From assembly GCA_905116865.2 (NCBI GenBank), contig CAJHNH020006079.1, forward strand, positions 317,501 to 381,500: 64,000 nucleotides of DNA. Reading direction: 5' to 3'. Position 1 is the stretch's first letter. Each line of letters starts with the position of its first letter. Positions 22,868 to 34,702 of the stretch are shown piece after piece. This DNA comes from Candidula unifasciata. Lineage: Eukaryota > Mollusca > Gastropoda > Stylommatophora > Geomitridae. Below the pieces are notes generated by a model, which was given only the letters and a program-made list of their open reading frames with translations, ran no database searches and was not told the origin of the DNA. The translations under genes were made by a program, and so were the position numbers.

Positions 22868-23050
22868 AAGCGGCTGGCCGTGTGGTCAGCGCGGTGTGAA
22901 AGAATCGGAATCCATCCTGGTTAAGGGGTGGAGATACTGTTTTCTGTTTCCGAACATTCGCAGTTGGTGATGACCGCCCTGGCCATGCGGCCTTTAATCC
23001 TCAGAGCCCCGAACACTCTCCGCCCGTCTTACACCACCCTAAACGTTGTT
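22868..23050 (+). mobile_element. tRNA-derived SINE, family C
   Basis: Head with GGCTGGCCGTGTGGTCAGCG, later 'ggtgatgaccgccctggccatgcgg' and 'aatcctcagagccccgaac'. Matches the family at 37289-37510, 63125-63240 and, reversed, at 29240-29360 and 29765-29920. Confidence 0.75.
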
Positions 23051-23059
23051 TATACAGGT

Positions 23060-25780
23060 ATTAAAGATAGCCTATTTTACATTATCTCTTTGTTATAAAC
23101 GAAATACACTTAACGCCAGCACTGTATAACCGTAACCTGGACGACTTTTAGGCAAGGAAGCCCTAAATGCCACATTTTATTATCAACGTGCCAGTCACTC
23201 CTTTCTGTTTTGCGTTGCTGTTTGTTTATCTACTCGTTTTGCGACTGTCAAAATCTTTTTGTGGCCAGTTTTTGCTGCTCGAGTGAACCTGAATCCACAA
23301 TGCTTCCAGATTGTTTAAATATTCCGGATATTTTAATAGTTTTCTTTAATGGCGGAGTCGCTGCTTTTGTGTTATATTGTCCCCTTTCTGGACGATTATG
23401 ACTGTCTTTGATGGCGGTTAGTTGAATAGAAAATGTGACGCTACTGAATCAATGTGGGATTTGTAAAGGGAAAGACCCTGTTTTCTCCAGGCGATCTGAG
23501 TTTGAGTATGTTTAAATATTGCAATTGAACGTCTTTTTTGGAATTTTATATTTGTCTTTAAAAGATTACGTGCATTACGTTCTACTTTTAACACTCCTTT
23601 CTCCGACAAGATCCTTGTTTTGTAAACCATGTTGTATTCAAACCTTCCGTTTCTCTGTAATCTACCGAGTTCTTTCATTCCTAGGCAGGGTGTTATCTGA
23701 ACTCGTTTTTTTTTTTTTAATACTCTTTTGTTCTTCTTTTGCCCTTGATCACCTGTCGAAGTCTACATTGGAGGAGCGGCTGGGCAAATGGTTAGATCAA
23801 TACGCTGTCTTGCTGGAGACCCTGATTTAAGTTTGTGTGGGGGGGGGGGGTTTATGCCCTTTGACTCTGCCCTACAAGATGCTTTATGGGGCTCAGGAAA
23901 CCTGCCCCTTTCCTTCCCATTGTGTGTATGTGTGTGTTTGTGTATGTGTGTTTCTGCCCGCCCTGCCAAGGATTCTCCGGTCGTAACACCATCCCTCAGT
24001 AAGTATTGTTGTTAATTTCATGTGTTGTCTTATCGCTATTGTAGCAGCAAAGAAACCGTTGCTAGTTCTGACCGTGTGTCTAGGCGTTGTGGTGAGCATG
24101 GTTGATGTTCTAGTGCCAGTGTGAGGCTGTGTCGTTTTAAAGTGCTTAAATATTGTTTCTTCTGCATCTTGATATGTCATGTGCTCTGTAGCCCATGCTT
24201 CTACAGTTATAGGCATGTAAGTTCTGCTGCGGTGGCTTCATTCTCATAAGACCTGTTCCTAGCGACTGCTCTAGCCCTGCTACCTTAAATTCGCAGGCTC
24301 ACGGCCATTCTGTTCTGCAGCACCTTAAAAGCGTCAAATACAGAAAGTAAACGCAGTGGTTGGCACCCTACCACCATGCGTCAAACCGTCTTTATTTTAT
24401 GATCTCCTACAGTTCCATCTATGACATATTCATATTTAATATTTCGCCCGTGTCTTCACAGTGAAGGTTGTCTGCAGTGGATATGTGTATCCACTGTCTT
24501 AGTGTGTATCACCTACTAGCTAGTGAGGATGCGGTCTCTTTAAGGCTGCGATTGTCTTACCAGTGTCATAATGAAACAGTAACTGTCTTGTCTGTCCATT
24601 AAATTGCTCTCCGTGTGTTGTTATGTTTTCTGCAGGCCATCCTTACGTTTAATATGGCTAAGATACCCTAATTTTTGGGACAATGCTGTTTATGAGCCAG
24701 TTCTCCTTGATTCTGAGATCATGTAGGGCGTCTGTGTTTTACTTCTTCTTGGCCCATGGTATTCCAAAAGCTTAGTTTTGTTCTTCAATAATTGGGTGTT
24801 ACAGAAATATACATAAGATTATATAAAAAGTGCAGAAAAATGTTTTAAATAAATAAACAGTTGTGCCCCCGGAGACAATAACCTCTCAGCAGTGATGACA
24901 TGGAAATCAGCATTGTTTTGATCCCCCTTGTCATTGTGTCATTGATATCCCCATGGCAGCGGCCTAAAATAGAGTTTTTGTTTGCTGTTGCATCAAAGGC
25001 AACCTCTGGCTCAACATGTTGACAGTAATGGAGGTTGTCTGAAGATTTCTGAGATATGATGTCCTGATGTCTGACTTGTCCAAGAATATCCTAGCTTTCA
25101 CTACCAAACAGGTCACTAAACATGTATTGATTACTGTATTGTCTTTGTGCATGGAATCATTTCGTAATGTCTTCTGTTTCATTCTGCTCCTTCATTAATC
25201 GTCATAAATAGCAAGCCGGTCCCAATAATGAACGGGGTTTCTGGGACATGTGCCCGGGTGATCCTTTTCTGAATGGTGGCATTTTGTGCCACTGGGTGTT
25301 AGTTGCTCATTGTGCGGTCCTGGTGGGGTTAAACGACATTCATTGATCCACTTAATTTTTTTTTCTTACTAATTCTGTCTATCCCATTCTTTTCTTTTGT
25401 TTTCTTTGCCTTTTTTTTTAATCATGTATAGATAATAACTTTTAACTCTGTCTGTGCCATTCTTTTGTAACAATAATCCACATTCAGTTTGTTGCTGTGA
25501 CTCCCTCTATGCCAGTTTTCTATTGCTTTATTCCATAAATTTTTTTTTATTTTTTAAAGAAAAAGAATGCTTTTCATGCCTTTGGCATAGCAACATATGG
25601 TGCTAAACCTATATTGTGATAGATTAATCGGCACTTGATGGGTAATGTGGTCATCATCACTGTCCACCTGTACTTCCCAAGAGATTTCCTGCTACAGTTG
25701 TGTCAGTGGTTCTCTATTTATTTTGCTTCTTTAACTGCTTCTATCTCTTTCTTCTGTGTCAGTTATCTGCCGTCTTCAGT
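23060..25780. other. Intron 4, mostly unique DNA
   Basis: No exon recognised. It contains a short poly-G (23838-23848), a TG-rich stretch (23920-23955), a LINE fragment at 24600-24790 and a dispersed repeat at about 25225-25345 (GGGTTTCTGGGAC... CACTGGGTGTTAG), related to 53055-53165. Confidence 0.5.
24600..24790 (-). mobile_element. LINE 3'-end fragment (GAT-tailed type), diverged
   Basis: On the minus strand, broken frames give pieces like ENWLINSIVPKIRVS, comparable with KKDWLVNSTLQWKLKYFGHI from the fragment at 36195-36610. Similarity is weak. Confidence 0.4.
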
Positions 25781-25794
25781 TTGGTACTTTAACT

Positions 25795-26665
25795 ACTGCA
25801 CCATTCTTCTGTTACATCATCATTATCATTTTGTTTCTTTCACTGCTCTGCTCCATTCTTCTATTACATCAATCCATCATTCTCATTTTGTTTCTTTCAC
25901 TGCTCTGCTCCATTCTTCTGTTACATCAATCCATCATTCTCATTTTGTTTCTTTCACTGCTCTGCTCCATTCTTCTGTTACATCAATCCATCATTCTCAT
26001 TTTGTTTCTTTCACTGCTCTGCTCCATTCTTCTGTTACATCATCATTCTCATTTTGTTTCTTTCACTGCTCTGCTCCATTCTTCTGTTACATCAATCCAT
26101 CATTATCATTTTGTTTCTTTTACTGCTCTGCACCATTCTTCTGTTACATCATCATTATCATTTTGTTTCTTTTACTGCTCTGCACCATTCTTCTGTTACA
26201 TCAATCCATCATTCTCATTTTGTTTCTTTCACTGCTCTGCACCATTCTTCTGTTACATCAATCCATCTTTCTCATTTTTTTTTTTTTTTTACTGCTCTGC
26301 TCCATTCTTCTGTTACATCAATCCATCATTCTCATTTTGTTTCTTTCACTGCTCTGCACCATTCTTCTGTTACATCAATCCATCATTCTCATTTTGTTTT
26401 TTTACTGCTCTGCACCATTCTTCTGTTACATCAATCCATCATTCTCATTTTGTTTTTTTTTACTGCTCTGCACCATTCTTCTGTTACATCAATCCATCAT
26501 TCTCATTTTGTTTTTTTTACTGCTCTGCACCATTCTTCTGTTACATCAATCCATCATTCTCATTTTGTTTCTTTTACTGCTCTGCTCCATTCTTCTGTTA
26601 CATCAATCCATCATTCTCATTTTGTTTCTTTTACTGCTCTGCACCATTCTTCTGTTACATTAATT
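25795..26665. repeat. 57-bp minisatellite, about 15 copies
   Basis: The unit contains CATCAATCCATCATTCTCAT, 'tttgtttctttcactgctct' and 'ccattcttctgtta'. The period is 57 bp (for example the CTRTTACATC start at 25861 and 25918). Some units lack the CAATCCAT part and some have longer T runs. All three plus frames stay open because 57 is divisible by three. Confidence 0.97.
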
Positions 26666-26949
26666 TACTTTATTCAGTTTATACTGGATTAACGCCCCCC
26701 CCCCCCACCCCCGCCACACACACACCCACAAGATAAGTCACTAAGACTGTCAGTGAGACTTAGTCATTGAGGCTGAGTCAGAGTGAGGCTAGTTTGTCAC
26801 AGGACCAGATGGTCCACAAATTAACTCTTTTTGGGGATACAGTTTGATTTTAAAATACTTTCTGCTGGATTGAATCCATTTAAGACTTCCTCCTGCTTCA
26901 CACCTTTACAGCAGTACCAGCTGAAGAATGATGTTTTCTCTCATTTCAG

Positions 26950-27108
26950 ACTCTGCATTACGGGTAAGCATGTTTCACCGGTGCAGGCGCCAATTGCCTC
27001 TCTATCAGGAAGTGATTGGGATTCTTCACCCTACTCCTTCCTAGTGGAGGAAGTTATAGAGGAGGATGGTGTTTATGAAGATGTCATTGCAGTGGACTAT
27101 AAAAACAT
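26950..27108 (+). CDS. FAM149B1: FAM149B-like coding exon 5
   Basis: The acceptor is TCATTTCAG and the donor is ACAT|GTAAGT. It completes glycine 180 and encodes residues 181-232, including the acidic stretch VEEVIEEDGVYEDVIAVDY. This corresponds to the acidic SEGIIEEYLAFD-type island in vertebrate FAM149B1. An internal GGTAAG at about 26970 is not used, because the frame and similarity continue past it. Confidence 0.92.
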
Positions 27109-27304
27109 GTAAGTATTCTTTTGCATCCCAGACAGCTACTGCTCTGTATCTTTCTTCCATGCCATTTATTACTTTTAAATGCTACAAGCTGGGTCAAGTT
27201 TCAGTAATACTGCTATGAAAGTTCAAGTTATATGTAGTTTCCTGTCTTTTGCTAGTTGGGTAATTTGTGCTGATGTCATAATGCAATTCTGTAGTGTATC
27301 TTTT

Positions 27305-27570
27305 ACTCTGTGAGTCACCTTGGCCTAGCGGCTAGACGCTCACATTCTGATCGTCAGGTACTGGGTTTGCTGCTTGGTGGAGCCGGACTTTAAAAAAAAA
27401 AAAATTACCTTTACTTCCAGCCTTGAGTGGGTACCGGCTGCAGTCCCGGAAAGTAAAGGCAGCCGGCGTGATGCTGACCACATCACCCATCTTGTGCCGA
27501 TTGGTCTATAAAAATAAAGATCTAGCCCTATACGCCTAAAGGCGTGAAAAAGTGACCTTGACTTGTTACT
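27305..27570 (+). mobile_element. tRNA-derived SINE, family B (good copy)
   Basis: Head GGCCTAGCGGCTAGACGCTC, then a poly-A, then GAGTGGGTACCGGCTGCAGT, GGAAAGTAAAGGCAGCC, GATGCTGACCACATCACCC, 'gtgccgattggtctata' and the end 'acgcctaaaggcgtg'. It sits inside the short intron 5 and makes up nearly half of it. Confidence 0.88.
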
Positions 27571-27731
27571 CTTTTACTCCCTGCACCCATCTCTTTCTAG
27601 GAAGTTAGGAATGTTTATTGCCTGTTGGCTAAATTTAAAGTAAACTGAAAGCATAGATGAGTTGATGTTTATATTATTTTATTGGCAGATGTTAGCTTCC
27701 TTTTAATTTTTTTTATCTTCTTTCCTAACAG

Positions 27732-27864
27732 TTATGAAGATAACATGGAATATAAGAAACAGATAACTCCTCGTCAACGACGAGTAGGATATCCTCCAGT
27801 CACACCGAGTGCTTGTGTAAAGGACAGTGTCCTGAGTGGAGTTTTTGACCATGTTTGGCAAGAA
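27732..27864 (+). CDS. FAM149B1: FAM149B-like coding exon 6
   Basis: The acceptor is TTTCCTAACAG and the donor is CAAGAA|GTATGT. It completes residue 233 and encodes residues 234-277. RRVGYPPVTPSACVKDSVLS matches the conserved LGYPP.(A/T)P..C(M/V)K(E/D)..L block of FAM149 proteins, followed by GVFDHVWQE. One of the strongest family matches. Confidence 0.95.
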
Positions 27865-27909
27865 GTATGTATGTTGTGGGGATGTCAAGTTCATATACAT
27901 ACAGGAGCT

Positions 27910-28090
27910 ATGGAAAAATTTTGAGTTAAAAAATCTACGCAAAGTATTTCAGGATCATCGCCGGTGATACAAAGCCTGTGCACTGTGCTGAGCTTCTTCG
28001 GACTCAGACTTGAGTTAGAAGAAGAACGGAGCACTTATGGGTTACTACCAGAGTGCAATGATGTTGATCCAATATTTATAACCTCAAACC
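27910..28090 (+). mobile_element. SINE family A, 3' part
   Basis: It starts within the body ('gagttaaaaaatctacgcaa') and ends CAATATTTATAACCTCAAAC. It lies about 50 bp after the exon 6 donor. Confidence 0.8.
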
Positions 28091-28369
28091 TGGAATTTTT
28101 AAATAGAATTCATTTTTTTTTTTTAGCTCTGTAACAATGACCTTATTCCTATCATCATTATCATCATAGTGCCATGCCTGGTAATTATGGGTTTTCATGG
28201 TTTGGCATCTCACATGACACCAGAGTTTAGGATCTTAAAATGAGTGGGTAGTTGAACTATAGTATTCTCTTATTCTCTGGATGCACATCAGCGGTATTTA
28301 TATATCTTCTATCCATTGAATATGTTTTATTATTTTGGCACAAGAAAATATAATTGTTATTTTTATAAT

Positions 28370-30600
28370 GAGACTAGCTGTACCCGGCCACGCGTTGTTG
28401 TGGCATAGTTTGGCTAAATGGAAAAGAAAGAAAATAGAAATTGCACGTGTCAAATATGTTTTATTGTCGCAATCATTGTCTGCTCAGATATAGAGATATT
28501 CTTTGATTCCCCCCCCCCCCCCTCCACTAAATCCACCTACTACTCTCTCCCTCATTAAAAGGTTTTTGGAAAAGTAAGACAATGGAAATCGCACTTGTCT
28601 AATATAGTTAATCTTGCAATCATTCTCTTCACAGATATAGAGATAGTCTTGTTTTCAAACTTTAGATTACGCACCTTATAATTGTGTCTTTATATTAGTG
28701 GTCGTTTAAATGGTGTTATTAGTACAGTAACCAAAATGGTTATTGGTTTTCACATGCTAAAGTTGTTTGTATTTTTATAGGAGACGAAAGTAAAGCTATT
28801 ACTGTACTTGTAAATAACAAAGTAAGTCTTTAAAAAATTTTTAAAGCGGAGGAAGCGTTAGTAAAATATAAATAATATAAACAAATGAGAACTTTAAAAT
28901 CATATATGTTAAGCTCTTTAAGTTAACAATTTCAGTCATTACCCCCCCCCCCCCATCCACCGACTACTGCTCTCTACCTCTTCGAAGGATTTGAAAATCA
29001 TCACCTGGCGTTATTTTTTTTTTTTTTTTTGTAACTGACATTGACATCCCTGTCCATCCGGACTAAAATGGGAAGCAGGAATTGTAATAGGTAGTAAATG
29101 GGGTTAGTGTAATATTTACAACATCACCCTTCAAGTACCAGTACAACTACTACCACGACCACCACCACAATAGTTAAAATAATGTCACTGCTATCTGTTT
29201 TACCATCGGAGTAGACAGGCAATCGTTAGCCAGTAGATTTGGGGCGGCATGGCTAGTGCTGTCGCCACGGACTGGTCAGGTTAGGATGACAGAAGAACGC
29301 CATAACCTTACCGGTGGTCTTCGCATGAGAGCACTACGGTGTAACCACCCAACCACAACTACTACTGCTGCTGCTACTTTGAGTGGGTAAGGCAGTTACT
29401 GTGACTTAAAGCTCTCTCAGTAAAGAGTGCGCCCCCTCCCTCCCCCCCCCCCCCAATTCACTGACTACTCTTTCCCTCATCGAAGTAGTTGAGAGGGAAA
29501 AAAACACATTCAAAAGCAATGAAAACAGGAAAAAAAACCATAATTTGGAAATGAACGCTATGGTAAACAGCACAGCTTAAAATTCCAACGCAGATGAAAT
29601 AATTAAATCTAAATGAAAATAAATGTAAAGCTATGACATTTCAGCGTAACCATGCAATCGGAAAGTTTAAAATGAAATCATAAGTATGCGAAATGGTCAA
29701 ATTTAATTATCAACTGGTTTACCCACATACCCGCCCCTTTATTTTATTTTTTTTTTGTATTAAGGACCACATGGCTAGTGCTGTCGCCACGACAGTGCAG
29801 GTAAGGATTTTATTTTGCCCTTGGGTTTAAAAAAAAAAAAAAAACTACTGCGGATTCGAACACTGGTCTCCCGCACAGGAGCCCAGTGTTCTAACCATTA
29901 GACCAAGCAACTACTCCATCGGTACAGCGAAAAGAGAACAGAACTATTTGAGATGTATGTTCCTACTACTGTGTCCCTACTACTGTGTCCCGATTATAAC
30001 ACAACTCAAAACCGCAGGCAATTGTTTTCTCATAGACAGATATTCCAGATATATTATTGAAACTACACAATAGAAATGGCACGTGTCTAACACGGTTAAT
30101 GTTGCAGTCATTGTCTGCGCAGACCTCGAGTTAGTCCTTGATGCCCCCCCCCCCTCTTTTCCAATCCATCGGCTACTCTCCAACTCATCGAAGGTTGTTT
30201 GAAAAGACAGTCATTGCCCGCACGGATGTAGAGATAGTCTTGTTTGCTTTACCACGGCCTACTCTGTTTATTAGAGAAGGGGTTGGCCGGACATATCTCG
30301 CCGGTGAATGGTGTAAGTCTTGCGTTCTGACTATGGCGCATGCGCATTTACTAATGTGGCTATAATTAAATGTCACTAAAAATGGAAATATTAGTTTCGA
30401 AGATTTTTCCAAAAATTGTGGTCACCTATCTCTAACAATGACAGGTTGAATTTTAAACCATGATGGGTAAACATCCGGTATCAAAACAAACATATCCTGA
30501 AAATTTCAGCTAAATCAGTTCAGTAGTTTCCGAGTCTATAGCTCATAAACAAACACACAAACATTGATTTATATATATATAGATGTTTTGCTTTGAAACA
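28370..30600. repeat. Complex dispersed repeat region with reiterated blocks
   Basis: It begins CTAGCTGTACCCGGCCACGC and ends with 'atcagttcagtagtttccga' followed by AAACAAACACACAAAC and TATATATATAGAT, the shape of 3' ends of some invertebrate non-autonomous retroelements. Inside, a block with 'cagatatagagatagtctt', a poly-C run, 'ccgactactctc' and 'tcatcgaag' recurs about four times (28480, 28935, 29440, 30110). Two reversed SINE-C pieces are embedded (29240-29360, 29765-29920). No intact protein is present and the class is uncertain. Confidence 0.6.
29765..29920 (-). mobile_element. SINE family C (reverse)
   Basis: 'ccacatggctagtgctgtcg' and 'gattcgaacactggtctccc' are the reverse of the family C body and tRNA-like B box. 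A poly-A/T run separates them. Confidence 0.7.
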
Positions 30601-30964
30601 GCCAGTTTTGGGTTTGAAAGAGTTAAAATAAAACTGCGGATCAGAAGGGACTCAGCTTACGCTTCAGAGATAATCAGTTAATATGATAGCTGTCTCTGAT
30701 AGGAAAAATGTAACATGAATAGATTTTATTCTAGACTAACTCATGAATGTATAGTGAGTAGCTTGGTTCTGATAAAGTAAATAGGTAAATAAAGTTTAAC
30801 TCACTTGAATTATTATACTGAAAAATGTATAGTGTTAAACTAGTGTGTGGAATTGTGTTATTATTTATTGTGTCCCACATTTTACTTAAGTGTTCAGTGT
30901 TTTATCAGACGACTGGCTGTTATTACTGTCTGAATGTTTCATTTATCAGTTAGTCTAACAAAGA

Positions 30965-31215
30965 AAAAAACATAGTGGCTAGATGCTTGCTGGAGGTCTG
31001 GGATTTGAATCCGCACCAGCCAAAACAGTTCATCTTGGCTCTCAAGTCAACCCAGCCTAAAATTAGTATCAGGAAATGTCCTGGGAAGTACAGATGGCCA
31101 GCATAATATTGAACCCCCTCCCCCCTCATTGAGTAAAAATATATTGATAAAAATAAGACTCTAGCCTCTTGTTTATGCAGCCCTGGCAGGAAAAGGGTTT
31201 GACTAACTCAACAAC
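30965..31215 (+). mobile_element. SINE family B, diverged
   Basis: 'gtggctagatgcttgctgga', GGGATTTGAATCC, 'ctgggaagtacagatggcca' and 'gcataatattgaacc' follow the family B order. It ends about 60 bp before exon 7. Confidence 0.7.
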
Positions 31216-31276
31216 ATTATGACAGTATACAATTAATCTGTGATGTATAATAGCCTGTGCTTACGTTGTCTCTCAG

Positions 31277-31328
31277 ATTATGTCTTGGATGAGGGAACTG
31301 TTAACCAAGTATACATCAGAGATTTCAG
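31277..31328 (+). CDS. FAM149B1: FAM149B-like coding exon 7 (52 bp)
   Basis: The acceptor is TTGTCTCTCAG and the donor is TTCAG|GTAAC. It encodes residues 278-294, IMSWMRELLTKYTSEIS, directly continuing VWQE from exon 6. Vertebrate FAM149B1 has a helical stretch at the same place after VW. Phase fits exons 6 and 8. Confidence 0.88.
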
Positions 31329-31919
31329 GTAACAAACACTAGCAACATTTTTTTTGGGGTACAATTTTGTTTTTGTTTTTTGGAAACACTGTTTGATGGT
31401 GTTGAATTAATCATTTTTCTTTTTGTATCTTGTTTATTTCACATGTTATTCTTTAAAATAAATTATGCCTTGCTAAAAAAGAATCTAGTTAATATTTTCT
31501 TCTACTTCATTATCTTCTTCTCCCTCTCTTCTCTCCTCCTCCTCCTTCTTCCCTCCTTATATCTGAAGGGCAGTAGCCATGATGCGATCTACTATGCAGT
31601 CAATATTTCCTTGTGTACCTTACAGCTTTATCTTTATTTAGGTTGGAATACATGCTCAGAATTTTCAGGCACCAAGTAGCAGGGACACATGTCAATGATT
31701 GCTACACACAAAAATTAAACACATATTGGTGAAATCTGTTATGCCCTGCCATTAGTCTGAATTTGATACACTGACTCTGTCTAGAGGCATGATGAAATGA
31801 ATCTTGGTGGACAAATTTGGTGTGAATATCCAGCCACACTTCTTGGATGCTGGTAAAAGGTAAAATTGGGAGATGTGAACAACCGTCATTGCACATGGTT
31901 TATAAACCATAAGTGCTCT

Positions 31920-32155
31920 GCCACCAGTACAGACAGCTAATAAGAATTGTCCGCCTGTGTCGCCGTTCACACGTCGCTACAGTGATGTTCCTTCATTCAC
32001 CCCAGAGTGTCAACTCTGGTACCCATTTCCTAGAGGCTGGGTGAACCCCGGGAACCGCCCGTTTTTGAACACCGACGGTGACTACAGCGAGTCGCAGCTG
32101 GATTTGAAAGCGAGCCTCTTATCGACTGCGCTAATGCAATTAATGACCTGGTGAC
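31920..32155 (-). mobile_element. SINE-like repeat
   Basis: A GC-rich segment with a tRNA-like head on the minus strand (GCTTTCAAATCCAGCTGCGA region) and a GGGTGAACCCCGGGAACCGC patch on the plus strand. Its composition differs from flanking intron. The family is not clearly shared with A-E. Confidence 0.4.
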
Positions 32156-32526
32156 TCCTGGTAGATCAACTCACACTTTGTTTACACCATATGACTATAA
32201 CTTTTTTCCGGTTTGTCTGATATTTTATTGCTAAGCCATCATATCATTTAAAAAGGTATAAAAATTCAGTCTATATAATTTAGGTTCTTGTTTATCCTGC
32301 TATTTTTTAACTTAGAGAGGGGAAGAAAAGCTCTGCACACGTTCCCTGGGAGATGGAACTTTTATACATAGTCAGAAGAGAAGAATGCTCTAACATTACT
32401 CAAATAAATGTATCCTTTTCGTGGCTCTGATGACCTGAAACTCAATGCCTTTTGGACATTTGGGAATTTGCAGTTAAAACTTCATCCTTCAGAGGATTCA
32501 CATGCAAACTACTTTTTTGTTTCTAG

Positions 32527-32621
32527 ATTCAAGAAAACATGTAGCTTCATTTTCAAGTCCAAGCATGAATCCATCCACTGTCATGTCCAGAGAAGTCTCA
32601 CTGATCTTACCTGCCAACAGA
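32527..32621 (+). CDS. FAM149B1: FAM149B-like coding exon 8
   Basis: The acceptor is TTTGTTTCTAG and the donor is AACAGA|GTGAGT. It completes aspartate 295 and encodes residues 296-326, a Ser-rich segment ending EVSLILPANR. The position corresponds to the linker before the next conserved island. Supported mainly by splice sites and phase. Confidence 0.85.
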
Positions 32622-32639
32622 GTGAGTATCTATCCCCCT

Positions 32640-32860
32640 GTCTCATTTCATTGCCATTGTTTGTCTCATGGTTATAGTCTCATTTCATTGCCATTGTCTG
32701 GTTTCATGGTCATTACATTGTTTCATGTTTTGTGTCTTGTTTCCTGGTCATTTTAATGTTTCCTGGTTATAGTCTCATTTCTTTTCCATTGTCTGTTTCA
32801 TAGTTATTGTCTCATTTCTTTGCCTTTGTCTGTTTCATGGTTATTGCTACCATCTACATG
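32640..32860. repeat. Degenerate tandem repeat of about 35-40 bp
   Basis: About five to six units built from 'tctcatttcattgccattg' and 'tctgtttcatggttat'. It begins immediately after the exon 8 donor. Confidence 0.88.
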
Positions 32861-32869
32861 TGGGTTTTG

Positions 32870-33130
32870 TAGCCCCATATTAGGAGACAAAAAATGAACT
32901 CACCACTCCCTTAACATGCATGTCATAAGCGTAGACTAATTACTTTTGTTTTCTTCAAAGTTAGAGTGCAACTGCCTCATAAGTGAGGAGCCAACAGTCT
33001 GCATTCAAATAAACCAAATCTGTAAAATATATGTTCATGCAAAAATCAAGTTCTAGAGCAAGATTAGAGTCTAGAAGTGGATGAACGACCAGAACTTGTT
33101 GCTGCAGTTCCAGTGTGTGAATGATGGAAA
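32870..33130 (+). mobile_element. SINE family E copy
   Basis: Block order as at 49975-50205: AACATGCATGTCATAAG, 'agagtgcaactgcctcataa', CAACAGTCTGCATTCAAAT, 'caagttctagagcaagatta' and AGAACTTGTTGCTGCAG. Confidence 0.78.
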
Positions 33131-33415
33131 GTCCTTGTGTAGGTTCCTGGGCCTCATTGTGGGGGGGGGGGAAAAATAGACCCACTGCCTCCCTAACAAG
33201 TATGTTGTAGGAGTCGACTAATCGGGGGCTTCTTTTGAAGTCAGAGTGCGTCTGCCTGAGAGGCAAGGAACAACCAGCTACACACAGTTAAGCCATAAAA
33301 GAGATGTACACGCAAAACTTAAGCCCTAGCACAAAGCCAGAGTCCAAGTGGATGAATAATCAGTACTTTTCACTGGAGCTTACAGCCAGTAAACAGAGAA
33401 GAAGAAGAATGATAA
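33130..33415 (+). mobile_element. SINE family E copy (tandem neighbour)
   Basis: It contains a poly-G run (33161-33171), AACAAGTATGTTGTAGG, 'agagtgcgtctgcctgagag', AACCAGCTACACACAG and a GAAGAAGAAG tail. It abuts the preceding copy in the same orientation. Confidence 0.78.
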
Positions 33416-33519
33416 AAAGAAGATATACTACTTGAGTACATTTGCTCATGTATTACTGAGGCCTGTGAGGAAAGCAAAGAACAGTAACATTACAGTTTAA
33501 CCCCATCATACGTATTGTA

Positions 33520-33735
33520 GGAGTTATCTAAGAAGGTGAGACTGATGCAGCGGGGAATGACAAGGGATTCTGGCCAATGCTCGACGCTTAGGGGAAAGAC
33601 AAGACAAACTATTTCATGAGAATGCTACTGGCACCATTAGTAAAGGAACTCTGCACTAGCTGCTGAAATGGGGATGAAGCACTTATGGAAATGACCAGTG
33701 TTCTGTGATGTCAGTTCTTGAATCAACTCAACGCA
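33520..33735 (+). mobile_element. I-type LINE 3'-end fragment, diverged
   Basis: 'gcggggaatgacaagggatt' followed by 'ccaatgctcgacgctta' and 'aaaggaactctgcactagct' follow the LINE 3' end. It finishes 'gttcttgaatcaactcaacg', tail-like. Confidence 0.75.
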
Positions 33736-33922
33736 ACAGTAAGAAGTGTTAACATGCATATGGCTACGTCATCTCATTAAAATGAGTTGACTGCTGGCTT
33801 AATTAATTAGAATATGAATATCAGAAAAAGGAAAGGTGAAGAAATAAAAAAGAATATAGTAAACTATAATTTTTTTATTTTTCAAAGACTTCATCAAAAT
33901 ATAGTTTTCTCTATTGTTCCAG

Positions 33923-34041
33923 CAACATTCATTCCTACATTCCAACACTCACATGGGTAGTGGCAGTACAGAGAAATCTATCAATGAACTTCTGCACATA
34001 TCCAGTATGTCCTTAAAGAACAGGCCACATGGGCATCATAT
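33923..34041 (+). CDS. FAM149B1: FAM149B-like coding exon 9
   Basis: The acceptor is CTATTGTTCCAG and the donor is CATAT|GTGAGT. It encodes residues 327-365. INELLHISSMSLKNRP resembles the conserved (V)NDLL.H.M.L..R island of vertebrate FAM149B1. Two bases carry into residue 366. Confidence 0.88.
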
Positions 34042-34702
34042 GTGAGTATATGTGGCATCAGTTACTGGCAGTAACAAACTGTTTTTGTAGATGAGTGTTG
34101 TATTAGTTGTTAACTCATTTCATACCAAGCAGTTGTTAATTAAATTCCTCATATTCCAAGAGGAGCAGTTCAACAGAGACATTATAGAACAGAGGTAGTT
34201 AAACTAATAGTTTAGATAGAATTGGTTCATATAAAATCTGTCAGTGATAGAGTGCAGCAAGAACATTATGTTATCTTCAGAAACAAAGGAAACCTATGAT
34301 GCTCTGTTTGGGACTAAAAGAGTTAACTTTAAGTAATAGCTAAGGAATAATCACATGTATATTTGTCAGATATGAAATGATACTGTGTGTGTGTGTGTGT
34401 TTTGTTTTTTTATCTGACAAAAGTATGGGACACTGTATAATTTATATGTATAAAAAATGAAGTGATACTGTCACATAAAAATATTTTATAAGTGAGATAA
34501 ATCTGTCAAAGATAAGGTGATTCAGAGTTGTGTTGGTCTGACAGGAATGAAAGGATACTGTATAGTTTACATCAGTAAAAAATGAAGGGTTACTGCCAAA
34601 TAAAAGTAGTGAGAAGTGAGAAAAGTGTTCAAAATGTGGATCTAACCGAATTAAAGGGATATTACTTGGGTCCAAATGAAGTGATACTGCCTAGTGAAAG
34701 TA

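Noticed and set aside
25635..26736. Three overlapping plus-strand ORFs of 342, 326 and 212 codons, hydrophobic and membrane-like
   Set aside because: Products of the 57-bp pyrimidine-rich array. The apparent membrane segments reflect T-rich codons.
26966..26975. Internal GGGTAAG donor in exon 5
   Set aside because: Using it would cut off the conserved acidic island and break the phase with exon 6.
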